A stretch of 64,000 nucleotides of DNA from Nocardia asteroides (GTDB taxonomy: Bacteria; Actinomycetota; Actinomycetes; Mycobacteriales; Mycobacteriaceae): assembly GCF_900637185.1 (NCBI RefSeq), contig NZ_LR134352.1:434001-498000 (forward strand), read 5' to 3'. The notes under the pieces are model-generated. The model was given only the letters and a program-made list of their open reading frames with translations, was not told the DNA's origin and searched no databases. Numbering within the stretch: position 1 is the stretch's first letter; the number at the start of each line of letters is the position of its first letter. Below are positions 43,741-51,444 of the stretch, piece after piece. The translations under genes and the position numbers were made by a program.

Positions 43741-44583
43741 GTGCAAACCAGTTACGTGGAGCCATTCGGCCTGAAACTCTTCGGGAAGGATCTCAATGCA
43801 CTGAGGCCCGGATTCGACAGACTGCGATTCATTTACAACTGGCTCTTCCGAAAGTTGCACGTATGCGCCATCTGAAGCGAGGGAAGCCCAATCTGCGCGA
43901 CCGTTCGGAAAGTAGCATACTTTTCGGACCTCATAACCCTCGCCATCGATTTCCAAGAAGGACTGCAACCCATCTCTCTCTGAGACGTATTCGTGACTGA
44001 TCCTCAAATAGATGTAACCGTCCTCTTCCGGACGGTATCCTCGCGCAGAAGCTACTGCTTCCTCACGTGGCATCTTTGGAAGGTAGCCGCTACTGGGCCC
44101 CTGGATGCGTGACAGAAATGAATAACTCTGCGGATCCCCCGGTTCGTCACGCACGTCCACGTTCCGACCTGGTGACCAGGATTCATCCAACTCCTCCAGC
44201 ATCCATTGCGGAACGCGCGCCCGCGGATACCGACGAAGCTCTATGCCTAGATGGGACGTGATCGACTCAACGAACTGCGGTATTTCGTCATACTCGAATA
44301 TGGTTGAAACATCACCATCCAAAACTGATATCTGCATCGACAGCCACGTTCCAGAATCCGCGGTATACATCTCCCGCTTGAGTTCCGCAATTGCCTCACA
44401 GATTGCTTCAGGTAGTTTGCTACCGGAGCACCATTGGCCGTCGACTTGATATGATATCGTATGAAAGGCCAGATCGCCTAGCAAGGTGAATACTCCGACA
44501 ACCTCGGCACGAGTTGCCCCTATGGCCTCGACCAGACCTTCGGAAATGATTCGTATGAGTTCCTGCTGCTTCACAACGTCCAT
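43738..44583 (-). CDS. Putative immunity protein (YezG-like/DUF600-related), C-terminus possibly frameshifted
   Basis: 281 residues. The N-terminal half (EAIGATRAEVVGVFTLLGDL, then AFHTISYQVDGQWCSGSKLP and MQISVLDGDVSTIFEYDEIP) has the pattern of YezG/DUF600 immunity proteins. Residues 200-260 repeat a similar strand pattern. Ends LHVTGLH, but a better-looking end (WFALTWVNGYLRQLL) continues in another frame. Starts 4 bases after the stop of the preceding fragment, as in a coupled operon. AT-rich. Confidence 0.65.
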   Translation of the reverse strand: MDVVKQQELIRIISEGLVEAIGATRAEVVGVFTLLGDLAFHTISYQVDGQWCSGSKLPEAICEAIAELKREMYTADSGTWLSMQISVLDGDVSTIFEYDEIPQFVESITSHLGIELRRYPRARVPQWMLEELDESWSPGRNVDVRDEPGDPQSYSFLSRIQGPSSGYLPKMPREEAVASARGYRPEEDGYIYLRISHEYVSERDGLQSFLEIDGEGYEVRKVCYFPNGRADWASLASDGAYVQLSEEPVVNESQSVESGPQCIEILPEEFQAEWLHVTGLH

Positions 44584-44587
44584 GCCG

Positions 44588-44809
44588 CTACACCGTCACT
44601 GCCTGTTGATAATCGAGTTGATTGTCGCTCCAGGTCGGTGAACCACTGAGGCGATATCTCGTATGATAGATCCACGAAACTCGTTCGTCACCTTGCGGCC
44701 GCCATCCAAGGCGTGGCATGCCCGTCGGTGGCGCGCCGTACTCGATATATACAGAGACCTCTGCCGGTTCCGGGTGGGCTAGAAGCCAGTAATAGCGAGA
44801 TCTTCTCCT
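44588..44809 (-). pseudogene. C-terminal fragment of an unidentified cassette gene
   Basis: Open for 73 codons after a stop, with no start codon: SRYYWLLAHPEPAEVSVYIE, GWRPQGDERVSWIYHTRYRL, ending NQLDYQQAVTV. Clearly protein-like and in operon position (stop 4 bases before the next ATG), so a 5' part has been lost. Could be a toxin C-terminal or an immunity fragment. Confidence 0.5.
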
Positions 44810-44928
44810 CTATTCGGCAATATGCGCCTGGAGATTGGTTGACTGATTTTCGCTGTGGCGTATCTAGAATGTTAACGGCTTCCACGTTCCGGTTTCAACC
44901 CCATCGGGCCGCTATCACATTGGCTGAC

Positions 44929-45360
44929 TCATCGCAGCCAGGGAATCTCTGGAACCTTGCCGTAAGAATCCTTGAAGGAATTCACTATGGCAGCGAATCG
45001 CTCGGATGCCCGTCCTATATCACCTTCATGGCTAGCACCGATTGCTGTCCAGTATTGCTCGGCGATACTCAGGACATCTTCATGGCATATTGGCCCGGCC
45101 ACCCAGTTGTCATTGTAGTGACATTCAACAGAGACACCGCCGGAGCCGATCGAGGCAAACCACGCGTTACCACTCCACTCAAAGCTCAAACCAGGATCGC
45201 TCATCGATCTAGCCACTTGGTCGACGATCTCCACCAGGAGGGTACCTTCTGCCTGGATATCCAAATACATCCAGAGCGCAATCATCGCCTCATCATGATG
45301 CAGTGATTCGACAGCGCGGACAGACCCGTCCGATTTATTGAATATATGCAAATGTACCAA
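44929..45360 (-). CDS. Putative immunity protein for the EndoU toxin
   Basis: 143 residues; starts 25 bases after the toxin stop on the same strand. Acidic (MVHLHIFNKSDGSVRAVESL, EGTLLVEIVDQVARSMSDPG) with a beta-rich centre (GGVSVECHYNDNWVAGPICH). EndoU toxins are always paired with an immunity gene at this position; the family is not recognised. AT-rich. Confidence 0.7.
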   Translation of the reverse strand: MVHLHIFNKSDGSVRAVESLHHDEAMIALWMYLDIQAEGTLLVEIVDQVARSMSDPGLSFEWSGNAWFASIGSGGVSVECHYNDNWVAGPICHEDVLSIAEQYWTAIGASHEGDIGRASERFAAIVNSFKDSYGKVPEIPWLR

Positions 45361-45385
45361 GGTATTCCCTTCCCCAAAGGCTAGT

Positions 45386-48046
45386 TTATGTGCTCTTTTT
45401 TAGAATTGGAAATGCGGTAATAATACGACCGGTATCGAGATCGATGAATCCGCCGATCTTTATTCCTCGATAGACACCAATCCAGAGATTACCCTCTTCA
45501 TGTGTGCCGTTCCTCATTGCCGATTCGACTGCTCGGCGAACTTGGGCGGAGCTCCAAGTATCGGGGAAGAACGTAGACCGGCCGACCTTCGTAACCCATT
45601 CTCCTCCGACCCATCGGCTCAAATGAACATTACCTTGGTATACACCGTCCCGGTTCGGTGCGGTGCGGTGGGTGACCTTGACCCCGTACCGATCCCGTCC
45701 ACCCGGTCGGTGGTGGTAACCCTTCGCATGCATGCCCTTCTTGAGCTCGCCCTTGAAGATGTGTATCCACGTCTGGTTATCAGACCAGAACGGAGGAACA
45801 TCGGCCAAGTTCGGAGGTAGGGAGCCTCCCGTCCCAATCGACCCAGTCTTCGCACCTCCTCTGCCACCTCCAGCTCGAGGCAGGTTTTTGGGGGCAGCTT
45901 GCGCGGGACCCTTGGCGCTGCCACCGACTTTCGTACCAACGTTGGTAGCGCTGTTTTGCAGGGCCTGGCGCACTGCTGACGTTCGGGCACCAACCGATGT
46001 CAGTGCCGCTGTTTCAGTTTGAAGGTGGGCGAAGTGCTCGATCTCGGCGACGAGGTTGTGTGCAGCGCGCGCGGTGGCGGTCTCGCTGGTGAGTACTTCG
46101 TTTAGGGGTCGGCCCGCGCCGAGACGCTGGTGGGCCGCCCCAAGGATGCCAGTTTGCGACGCGGAAAATCCTTTGTCGGTAGCAGATCTTGCCAGGATGG
46201 ACGCGGAAGATGCCGATGGCATTGTGATTGTTTGTGCGAGGGTGGGTTCAGCTTTGGCTGGAAGTACCGCGCGAGATCCTGGTGTAGTAGCTTCAGGCTT
46301 CGTTTTTCGGAGTGCGATGGCTGTGCGCAACCGATCGAGCACTGCGACGGACGCCCCGGTCGTGACCCCCGTCAGGGCCCGCGTTCTGAGTTGTGAAACG
46401 GCCAGTCCCCTGGCCGCCAGAGTCGATCCGTAACCGGCCATTTTGCTGCCGTACCAACGCGCACCGATACGAGCCCCCCACCCCGCGGCAGCGAATGGTA
46501 GATCGACCAGAGTCGCCAGTTCGAATACCAGGATGGCATTGTCTTCAACATTTCCGGCATCCAGGGCCCCGGACTGCATCGGTACCGAAATACCGTCGAT
46601 AGTTTCAAACGACGACCACTTCATTCCCTGGTAGTCGGAGTCGGTAAGCATCGTCAGCTGGTTGTTTTTGTCGAAGTGCGCGATAGCTGTTAGCAATTCG
46701 CCACCTGGTCCAACGTAGTACCACGGCTGGGTGGCGGTACCATCCGGGGCATAGCTCATCGGCCCGCGGTGGGAAATCTTGTCCTCGGTCCACGCTCCCG
46801 CGAAAGGATCGAAGTGAGTCCCGCTATTTGATGCCCCGATCACGTTGTTGTAGCGATCGATCGAAGTCGCCGAATTGTCGGGACCCACGACGGTCCGATT
46901 CCCGCCGTCATCGGTGATAATGCTGAACGGTGCACCGCTGTCCCGACCGGGAACAGTCAACACATTCACGTTTTCACCATCTGACCCGAATACATCTGTC
47001 ACCGGAGTGCCGAACACCTCACTCGGCGTGAATCCCGATTCCACGACCCGGCCGTCCGGGTAGTAGGCCACGGTGTAACCGCTACGTCCATCCGGCCCCA
47101 GCTGTGTCACGATCACCGGTAATGAAGATCCTGGTGGGGGCTCATTGACGATCATCCCGCCCGGGTATTGCACGGAATGTGAACCATCTGGGTTCGCAGT
47201 CCATGTGGTAGTTCCGTCGGGGCTCGCGACGGAAAATACTTCGGACACCTTGCCGTCTGCGTGGGTAATGGTCGTTTCCCACGAATTTCCATCCGTGTTC
47301 GGTACCGGTGCCGACCGACTCCTCAGCACCACCGAACTGTGCATGTTCCACACCGTCGTATTGACCGTGCCGGTCGTGGGGTCGACCGTACTCGTCGTGT
47401 GACCACCATCCGGCGTCGCAGTAATCGTCGCGCCAGCAAATTGGGTCGACTCACCAGGTTTCAATTGCGCCATCTGCACGGGAACCAAAGGCGCCGGCAA
47501 TTCGCCAGGATTCGAAGCCCCAGCCAGCACTGCAGCCGTCTCCGGATCTGTTCCTGTCAGAGCCCCCAACAAACCCGGCACAGGCGGTCGAGTCGTGGCC
47601 TGCGGTCCGGGCGTATCGGTGTTCAGAGCGGGAGTCGCCGGCTGTTGTGGTTGCATGACCGCAGGAGGCGGAGTGGTTTGGGCTGGAACCTCCGGCTGTG
47701 GTTTCGGCGGTGGCATACCACCGGCGTAGTTGTGCCCGCCGTAGTCGATTTTGGGCTCGTCGGCGATCGGATCCGCGACCTGCACCGGAGCACCGGGAGT
47801 GCCAACGGATGGGCCTTGGTCGTTGACGAAACGCGTCGCCGGCCCTGCGATGTCGACCGCTTGGTTGTTCAGGTCCCGTTGCGCGAGGACCCGGTTGTAC
47901 GCTCGCGCGGCCGCGGCGGGGGTCAGGCCCTCGACGTTGATCACCCGGGGTTGATCAGACCGGACGCTTGTTGATTTGACTCCGATCGGTGTCAGTGATG
48001 CACGCCAAGCCGCACCAGCATTCACCCAATCGGCGGCGACGCTCAC
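45386..48046 (-). CDS. Polymorphic toxin with C-terminal EndoU RNase domain
   Basis: 886 residues from GTG 48046, overlapping the preceding stop (GTGA). Shared N-terminal segment (W14-x2-SLTP, PRV at 33-35, AARAY at 46-50) with the toxin at 37612. Pro-rich linker (about 80-160), then beta-repeat region with RHS/YD-like turns (DGSHSVQYPGGMIVN, GPDGRSGYTVAYYPDGRVVE), helical region, and a C-terminal bacterial EndoU domain of about 115 residues: WIHIFKGELKKGMHAKGYHH (catalytic His pair), VGRSTFFPDTWSSAQVRRAV and GGFIDLDTGRIITAFPILKK. EndoU toxins cleave RNA, often tRNA. No signal peptide. Immunity gene follows. Confidence 0.9.
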   Translation of the reverse strand: MSVAADWVNAGAAWRASLTPIGVKSTSVRSDQPRVINVEGLTPAAAARAYNRVLAQRDLNNQAVDIAGPATRFVNDQGPSVGTPGAPVQVADPIADEPKIDYGGHNYAGGMPPPKPQPEVPAQTTPPPAVMQPQQPATPALNTDTPGPQATTRPPVPGLLGALTGTDPETAAVLAGASNPGELPAPLVPVQMAQLKPGESTQFAGATITATPDGGHTTSTVDPTTGTVNTTVWNMHSSVVLRSRSAPVPNTDGNSWETTITHADGKVSEVFSVASPDGTTTWTANPDGSHSVQYPGGMIVNEPPPGSSLPVIVTQLGPDGRSGYTVAYYPDGRVVESGFTPSEVFGTPVTDVFGSDGENVNVLTVPGRDSGAPFSIITDDGGNRTVVGPDNSATSIDRYNNVIGASNSGTHFDPFAGAWTEDKISHRGPMSYAPDGTATQPWYYVGPGGELLTAIAHFDKNNQLTMLTDSDYQGMKWSSFETIDGISVPMQSGALDAGNVEDNAILVFELATLVDLPFAAAGWGARIGARWYGSKMAGYGSTLAARGLAVSQLRTRALTGVTTGASVAVLDRLRTAIALRKTKPEATTPGSRAVLPAKAEPTLAQTITMPSASSASILARSATDKGFSASQTGILGAAHQRLGAGRPLNEVLTSETATARAAHNLVAEIEHFAHLQTETAALTSVGARTSAVRQALQNSATNVGTKVGGSAKGPAQAAPKNLPRAGGGRGGAKTGSIGTGGSLPPNLADVPPFWSDNQTWIHIFKGELKKGMHAKGYHHRPGGRDRYGVKVTHRTAPNRDGVYQGNVHLSRWVGGEWVTKVGRSTFFPDTWSSAQVRRAVESAMRNGTHEEGNLWIGVYRGIKIGGFIDLDTGRIITAFPILKKST

Positions 48047-48657
48047 CGTGAAGCCGCCGACGCATCGTCGATTCGCCGACGTAGCTCGGCCACCATCGCC
48101 GCATACGCCTCCGACTTGGTCTTCCCCTCGACCGCGATGCCCCGGGGATGCGTTGCATGCCAAGCGCTTCCCTCGATCTGCTTCACCGAGATCTGGTCGA
48201 AGTCGTAGAACTCCTCGACGTCAGGAGTCGGCCAGTTGCCTTCGGCATCGGGCGTGATGTGGGTGCCGGTGTCGAAGGCGCCGGGGACGCCGGCGGGAGT
48301 GGGGACCCACCTGATCTCCTCGAATTCGGGGTGGACTCGCACGCCGCGCTTGACCAGGTATTCGGCGACACGGGTGGCTTGTTTGATCGAGGTGACCGTG
48401 GGTTCGGCAAGTTTGCGGCCGACCGCGCTCTTCCATTCCGGGAGGTGGATGACCGAGAGTTCTTCGGCCAGCAGGCGGACCTGCGGGTCGAGTTCGTCGG
48501 TGTGGTCCGGCTCGGCGAGCTTGCCGGACAGGGTTTGCTGCAGCAGCGCCAAGAACTCGGGAGTGACCAGCTGACCGGATTCGGTTTGTACGTATTCGGT
48601 GGACGACATAGCAGTGGTGCTGAAGTCGACCGAGCCGATGATTTCCTTGCCGGACAT
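48043..48657 (-). CDS. Unknown protein coupled to the EndoU toxin (possible adaptor)
   Basis: 204 residues; GGGAGG upstream of ATG 48657. No recognised domain: helical N-terminal half (VTPEFLALLQQTLSGKLAEP, LPEWKSAVGRKLAEPTVTSI) and a C-terminal part with WVPTPAGVPGAFDTGTHITP and KQIEGSAWHATHPRGIAVEG. Its stop overlaps the toxin start by 4 bp, so both are made together. Preceded by a terminator, so it begins a separate transcription unit with the toxin. A loading or chaperone role is possible (inference). Confidence 0.7.
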   Translation of the reverse strand: MSGKEIIGSVDFSTTAMSSTEYVQTESGQLVTPEFLALLQQTLSGKLAEPDHTDELDPQVRLLAEELSVIHLPEWKSAVGRKLAEPTVTSIKQATRVAEYLVKRGVRVHPEFEEIRWVPTPAGVPGAFDTGTHITPDAEGNWPTPDVEEFYDFDQISVKQIEGSAWHATHPRGIAVEGKTKSEAYAAMVAELRRRIDDASAASR

Positions 48658-48686
48658 AGGGTGTGCCTCCCGAGCTTGGGCATGAG

Positions 48687-48713
48687 AAAAGCCCAGGCCG
48701 ACGGGCCGGGCTT
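48687..48713 (-). terminator. Terminator (minus) between lysis genes and toxin operon
   Basis: AAGCCC-GGCC arms (48689-48699 with 48704-48713, one bulged A) followed by TTTT on the minus strand. Ends the lysis transcript before the toxin unit. Confidence 0.75.
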
Positions 48714-48734
48714 GGGGGATGAGATGGTGTTCAG

Positions 48735-48812
48735 TTAGAGGCCGAGCAGCGGCAGGACTACCGGGGCGAGCAGCAGTGCGAGCTCGAGCAGTTCGAGTAC
48801 GACAGGAAGCAT
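48735..48812 (-). CDS. 25-residue hydrophobic membrane peptide in the lysis cassette
   Basis: ATG 48812 preceded by GGAGGTGATTTCC, which carries a perfect anti-16S match. The peptide is almost wholly Leu/Val/Ala/Pro with two Glu (MLPVVLELLELALLLAPVVL, then PLLGL) and should insert in the membrane. It follows the amidase and precedes the terminator, so it may be a holin/antiholin-like or regulatory peptide. Too short for routine gene calling. Confidence 0.6.
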   Translation of the reverse strand: MLPVVLELLELALLLAPVVLPLLGL

Positions 48813-48851
48813 GGAAATCACCTCCTCCCATCGACGTGATGGGCTGGCGCG

Positions 48852-49619
48852 TCAGGCGGGGGGTGTTTCGAGAGCCTTCAGGCGGTCCAGGATGTCGGCC
48901 AAGGCGTCTACGACGGTCATGCCGTCGAGCTGGTCCCAGCCGCCGTACATGCCCGCGTCGCGCTGCCGGCTACCGCACAGCTGCTCGCGGATGTCTTTGA
49001 CGTCACTGCCGATCGGGCCGCAGAAGGCGGTGATGAAGTCCTGGATCTGGGTTACTTCGGATGCGCTCATCGGAGCGTCCTCTCCGTCGATGAAGGCCTG
49101 TACGGCACGGCGGAATTCGTCCATGTCGATACCGGCGGGGTCGATTTTTCCTTCGTGCGAGTACTCGCGGTGTGCCACGCAGTCCTCGGCGGAGCGGCCG
49201 ATGCGGGCCAGGATGGCGGCGCAGCCGCGTTGGTAGGCGTCGATCTGTTCGGGGGTCCAGTCGGTGCCGTCGCCGCGGGAGACGGCTTCGATGCCGATCA
49301 CGTGGTAGTTGGCGTTGTCGGTGGGCCAGCCCGGCCAGGAGCCGCGGCCGGCGTGCCAGCAGACGCCCGCGGCGACGACGCGGTAGGTGCCGTCGCGCTC
49401 GAGGACCAGCTGGGCTAGCGGGCCGGGGAGGTCGGCGCGGCCGTTCTGGACGATGCGCCAGTCGTTGGCGCCGCCGCCGGCGGTGTGGTGGCAGAGCACG
49501 CCGCGCAGGTCACGGAAATCGCCGTGGCCGCGGTCGCGCCAGCCGTCGTGTTCGATCACGTTCAGGCCGGCCGCGCGCAGCACGTCGGCCAGCCAGACCG
49601 GATCTCCTGTCCAGCTCAT
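48852..49619 (-). CDS. N-acetylmuramoyl-L-alanine amidase (lysin A)
   Basis: 255 residues from ATG 49619 with GGAGAAC upstream. Amidase_2 domain at residues about 15-165: GVLCHHTAGGG (zinc His44/45), CWHAGRGSWPGWP, YHVIGIEAV (Glu111), DCVAHREYSHEGKIDPAG (His150, Asp160). The 75-residue C-terminal part (VTQIQDFITAFCGPIGSDVK) is helical and may bind the wall. Cleaves peptidoglycan for host lysis and particle release. Downstream of a structured leader (49652-49822). Confidence 0.9.
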   Translation of the reverse strand: MSWTGDPVWLADVLRAAGLNVIEHDGWRDRGHGDFRDLRGVLCHHTAGGGANDWRIVQNGRADLPGPLAQLVLERDGTYRVVAAGVCWHAGRGSWPGWPTDNANYHVIGIEAVSRGDGTDWTPEQIDAYQRGCAAILARIGRSAEDCVAHREYSHEGKIDPAGIDMDEFRRAVQAFIDGEDAPMSASEVTQIQDFITAFCGPIGSDVKDIREQLCGSRQRDAGMYGGWDQLDGMTVVDALADILDRLKALETPPA

Positions 49620-49651
49620 CGGCTGTTCTCCTTCGATAGGGGGAAGTCGGT

Positions 49652-49691
49652 GTCCCGCCCTCGCGGATGAGGGGAAGCGCGAGGGCGGGAC
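49652..49691 (-). promoter_or_regulatory. Strong hairpin in the lysin A leader
   Basis: 14-bp perfect arms (49652-49665 with 49678-49691), 32 bases before the lysin A ATG. The lysin B leader has an equivalent hairpin at the same position relative to its gene. Could be an attenuator or translational control element. Confidence 0.55.
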
Positions 49692-49762
49692 GGGCGCCCC
49701 GGACGCGGCGGCGGCGTCTCGACCGCAGACCACCTACGGGAGACGGGCGCATCGGGGGCGCG

Positions 49763-49822
49763 GCATGCGGCGGGCTCGAATCCCGCACCGTGTCGAGTGT
49801 TCTCCGGGGGCTTGCCGCATGC
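49763..49822 (-). other. tRNA-like structured repeat, copy 1 (lysin A leader)
   Basis: On the minus strand GCATGCG and CGCATGC form a 7-bp outer stem stacked directly on a T-arm-like hairpin (GCGGG-ATTCGAG-CCCGC), with about 30 nt between 5' stem and hairpin but no anticodon arm. Copy 2 at 51314-51370 upstream of lysin B conserves stems and the CCCCCG..AACACTCGA core. The surrounding 130 bp are about 80% alike by eye. Confidence 0.5.
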
Positions 49823-49848
49823 GGTTCGGTGGGGCACGCGGGGTGCCG

Positions 49849-50154
49849 TCAGATTTCTTCCTGCAGGGTGGCGGGGACCTTGTACTGCGCGGCCGGTGGT
49901 TCCTGGCCCGGGACGTGCAGGCGCAGGAAGCCGAGCAGTTCGTCGATGTGCCGCTGCAGGGCGCGGATCAGGCGGATGGCGTCGCGGAAGCGCAGTTTGT
50001 CGTCGGCGGCCTGTTCCTCCAGGGCGACGACACGTTCGCGGAGTTTGGCGACCTCTCTGGCCTGCCAGGCGGTGACCGCGCCGATCACGGTGGCGACGGC
50101 GACGCCGGTCGCCTGCACGAACTCAGGGCTCAACCACGTGGCCACGCGCTTCAC
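49849..50154 (-). CDS. Membrane-anchored coiled-coil protein of the lysis cassette
   Basis: 101 residues. One N-terminal membrane segment (VQATGVAVATVIGAVTAWQA) and then a charged coiled coil (VAKLRERVVALEEQAADDKL). Overlaps the end of the holin gene by 32 bp. Likely spanin-like or second holin component; the class is not certain. Confidence 0.7.
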   Translation of the reverse strand: MKRVATWLSPEFVQATGVAVATVIGAVTAWQAREVAKLRERVVALEEQAADDKLRFRDAIRLIRALQRHIDELLGFLRLHVPGQEPPAAQYKVPATLQEEI

Positions 50155-50353
50155 CCGCCGTTCCCGACACCGGGGTCACCGCGGGTCTGATCACCGCCCC
50201 GGCGATCAGGGGCGTCGCCAATCCGTAGAGGGTGAGCAGGGTTTCGATCCAGGCGGTGTCGATTTGCCTGCCGAGCAGGTAGGCGAGCACGCCGGTCGCG
50301 GCGACCAGGACCGACCGGACCAGCGCGGGCTCCGGCATCGTGGTGATGCGCAT
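50123..50353 (-). CDS. Putative holin
   Basis: 76 residues with two membrane segments (VRSVLVAATGVLAYLLGRQI and LLTLYGLATPLIAGAVI) joined by a short loop, charged ends and a position between lysin B and lysin A. Class II holin layout. ATG 50353 follows AAAGGAATTCGC. Confidence 0.75.
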   Translation of the reverse strand: MRITTMPEPALVRSVLVAATGVLAYLLGRQIDTAWIETLLTLYGLATPLIAGAVIRPAVTPVSGTAGEARGHVVEP

Positions 50354-50386
50354 GCGAATTCCTTTCCCCGGGTGCAACACCCGATG

Positions 50387-51172
50387 TCAGATGCGCCCTT
50401 CGGCGACATCGCGGTTCAGGGCCTGTGCCAGTGCGCGGGCGTGACCGCAGCGGACGTAGTCGTCGGTGTGGCGGCCGTCGAACAGGTAGCCGCGGGCATA
50501 GGCGACAGCGCCCGCCCAGCTGCGCCAGTTCGCGGGAGACCACCAGCGCTGCAATTGGTTCCGGGCCGCGGCGTTGAGCATTTCCTTGCCCCAGGTGACG
50601 GCGGCATTGGCGTTCGCGAAGCTGAAGAAGGCGCTCAGGTCGGCGATGGTGCGCAGCGGGTTGCCCGCGGGCAGGGCGGTGATGGGGTCGCCGGGGGCGG
50701 CGGCCCAGTAGGCGGGGATGCCGTCGATCGGGCGTTCGCCGACGACGCCGTAGCCGCCGGGATCGGTGTCGCCGAGGTAGTGGCCCGCGGGTCGGCGAGG
50801 GTCGGCGATCAGGGCGCACGCGATGACCTCCCGGCCGGGATGTTCGCCGCGGCCGATCTCGGCGGCGAGGTCGCCCGCGACGGCAGCACCCTGCGAATAT
50901 CCTGCCAGCACCACCGGGTTCGGCGAGCGATCGACGGCGGCCAGCAGCGCTCGCTTGCCCTCGGCGACGCTGCGGGCGTAGCTCATGGTGGTGCCGTAGT
51001 CGGCGGGGTACGGGACCATGCGGGCGGTGAAGATCGACTTGTTCAGCGCGTCGACGAACGCGCCGGTGACGCCGTCGCCGCCAGGGTTCCAGGTGCCGCC
51101 GACCACCAGGACGTCGATGGGGCGCGGGTCGCGGCTGGGGCGCGGCCGGTCTTTCGGCGACCACAACGACAT
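50387..51172 (-). CDS. Lysin B-like mycolylarabinogalactan esterase
   Basis: 261 residues; AAAGAGG before ATG 51172. Alpha/beta hydrolase of the cutinase/PE-PPE class with nucleophile elbow GYSQG (Ser93), PYPADYGTTMSYARSVAEGK and C-terminal AYARGYLFDGRHTDDYVR (His region). Lysin B enzymes free the mycolate outer layer from arabinogalactan so mycolated hosts can lyse. Its presence in a headless cluster supports particle release by lysis. Confidence 0.85.
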   Translation of the reverse strand: MSLWSPKDRPRPSRDPRPIDVLVVGGTWNPGGDGVTGAFVDALNKSIFTARMVPYPADYGTTMSYARSVAEGKRALLAAVDRSPNPVVLAGYSQGAAVAGDLAAEIGRGEHPGREVIACALIADPRRPAGHYLGDTDPGGYGVVGERPIDGIPAYWAAAPGDPITALPAGNPLRTIADLSAFFSFANANAAVTWGKEMLNAAARNQLQRWWSPANWRSWAGAVAYARGYLFDGRHTDDYVRCGHARALAQALNRDVAEGRI

Positions 51173-51203
51173 GGGAGTACCTCTTTCGGGAAGGACGTGG
51201 ATG

Positions 51204-51241
51204 GGTCCCGCTCCGGACGCGTGATCGTCCGGAGCGGGACC
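51204..51241 (-). promoter_or_regulatory. Strong hairpin in the lysin B leader
   Basis: 15-bp perfect arms (51204-51218 with 51227-51241), 31 bases before the lysin B ATG. Same spacing as the hairpin before lysin A. Confidence 0.55.
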
Positions 51242-51313
51242 AATTCGCCCCGGCGCGGCGGCGTCGTCTGCGACCGCGGCGGTGCCGTGGGAGACGGGCG
51301 CGCCCGGGGCGGG

Positions 51314-51370
51314 CATGCGGCGGGCTCTGAACCCGCGGGCGTTCGAGTGTTTTCGGGGGCCTGCCGCATG
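51314..51370 (-). other. tRNA-like structured repeat, copy 2 (lysin B leader)
   Basis: Minus strand: CATGCG/CGCATG outer stem stacked on GCGGG-TTCAGAG-CCCGC, with the same conserved core as copy 1 (49763-49822). It lies 142-198 bases before the lysin B start; copy 1 lies 144-203 bases before lysin A. Confidence 0.5.
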
Positions 51371-51392
51371 AGTTCGGGGGCCGCAACGACGC

Positions 51393-51424
51393 AGCCCCCG
51401 TTCCGTTGATGCGGAACGAGGGCT
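51393..51424 (-). terminator. Hairpin after the ImmA-like gene
   Basis: 13-base arms (51393-51405 with 51412-51424, one mismatch), about 20 bases after the stop at 51445. No T tract on the minus strand. Confidence 0.5.
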
Positions 51425-51444
51425 GAAAAGTGCTGTTGTGCTTG

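Noticed and set aside
49763..49822. Genuine tRNA gene in the lysin leader
   Set aside because: Acceptor and T-arm-like stems are present, but there is no anticodon arm and the T loop departs from TTCRANY, so it is listed only as tRNA-like.
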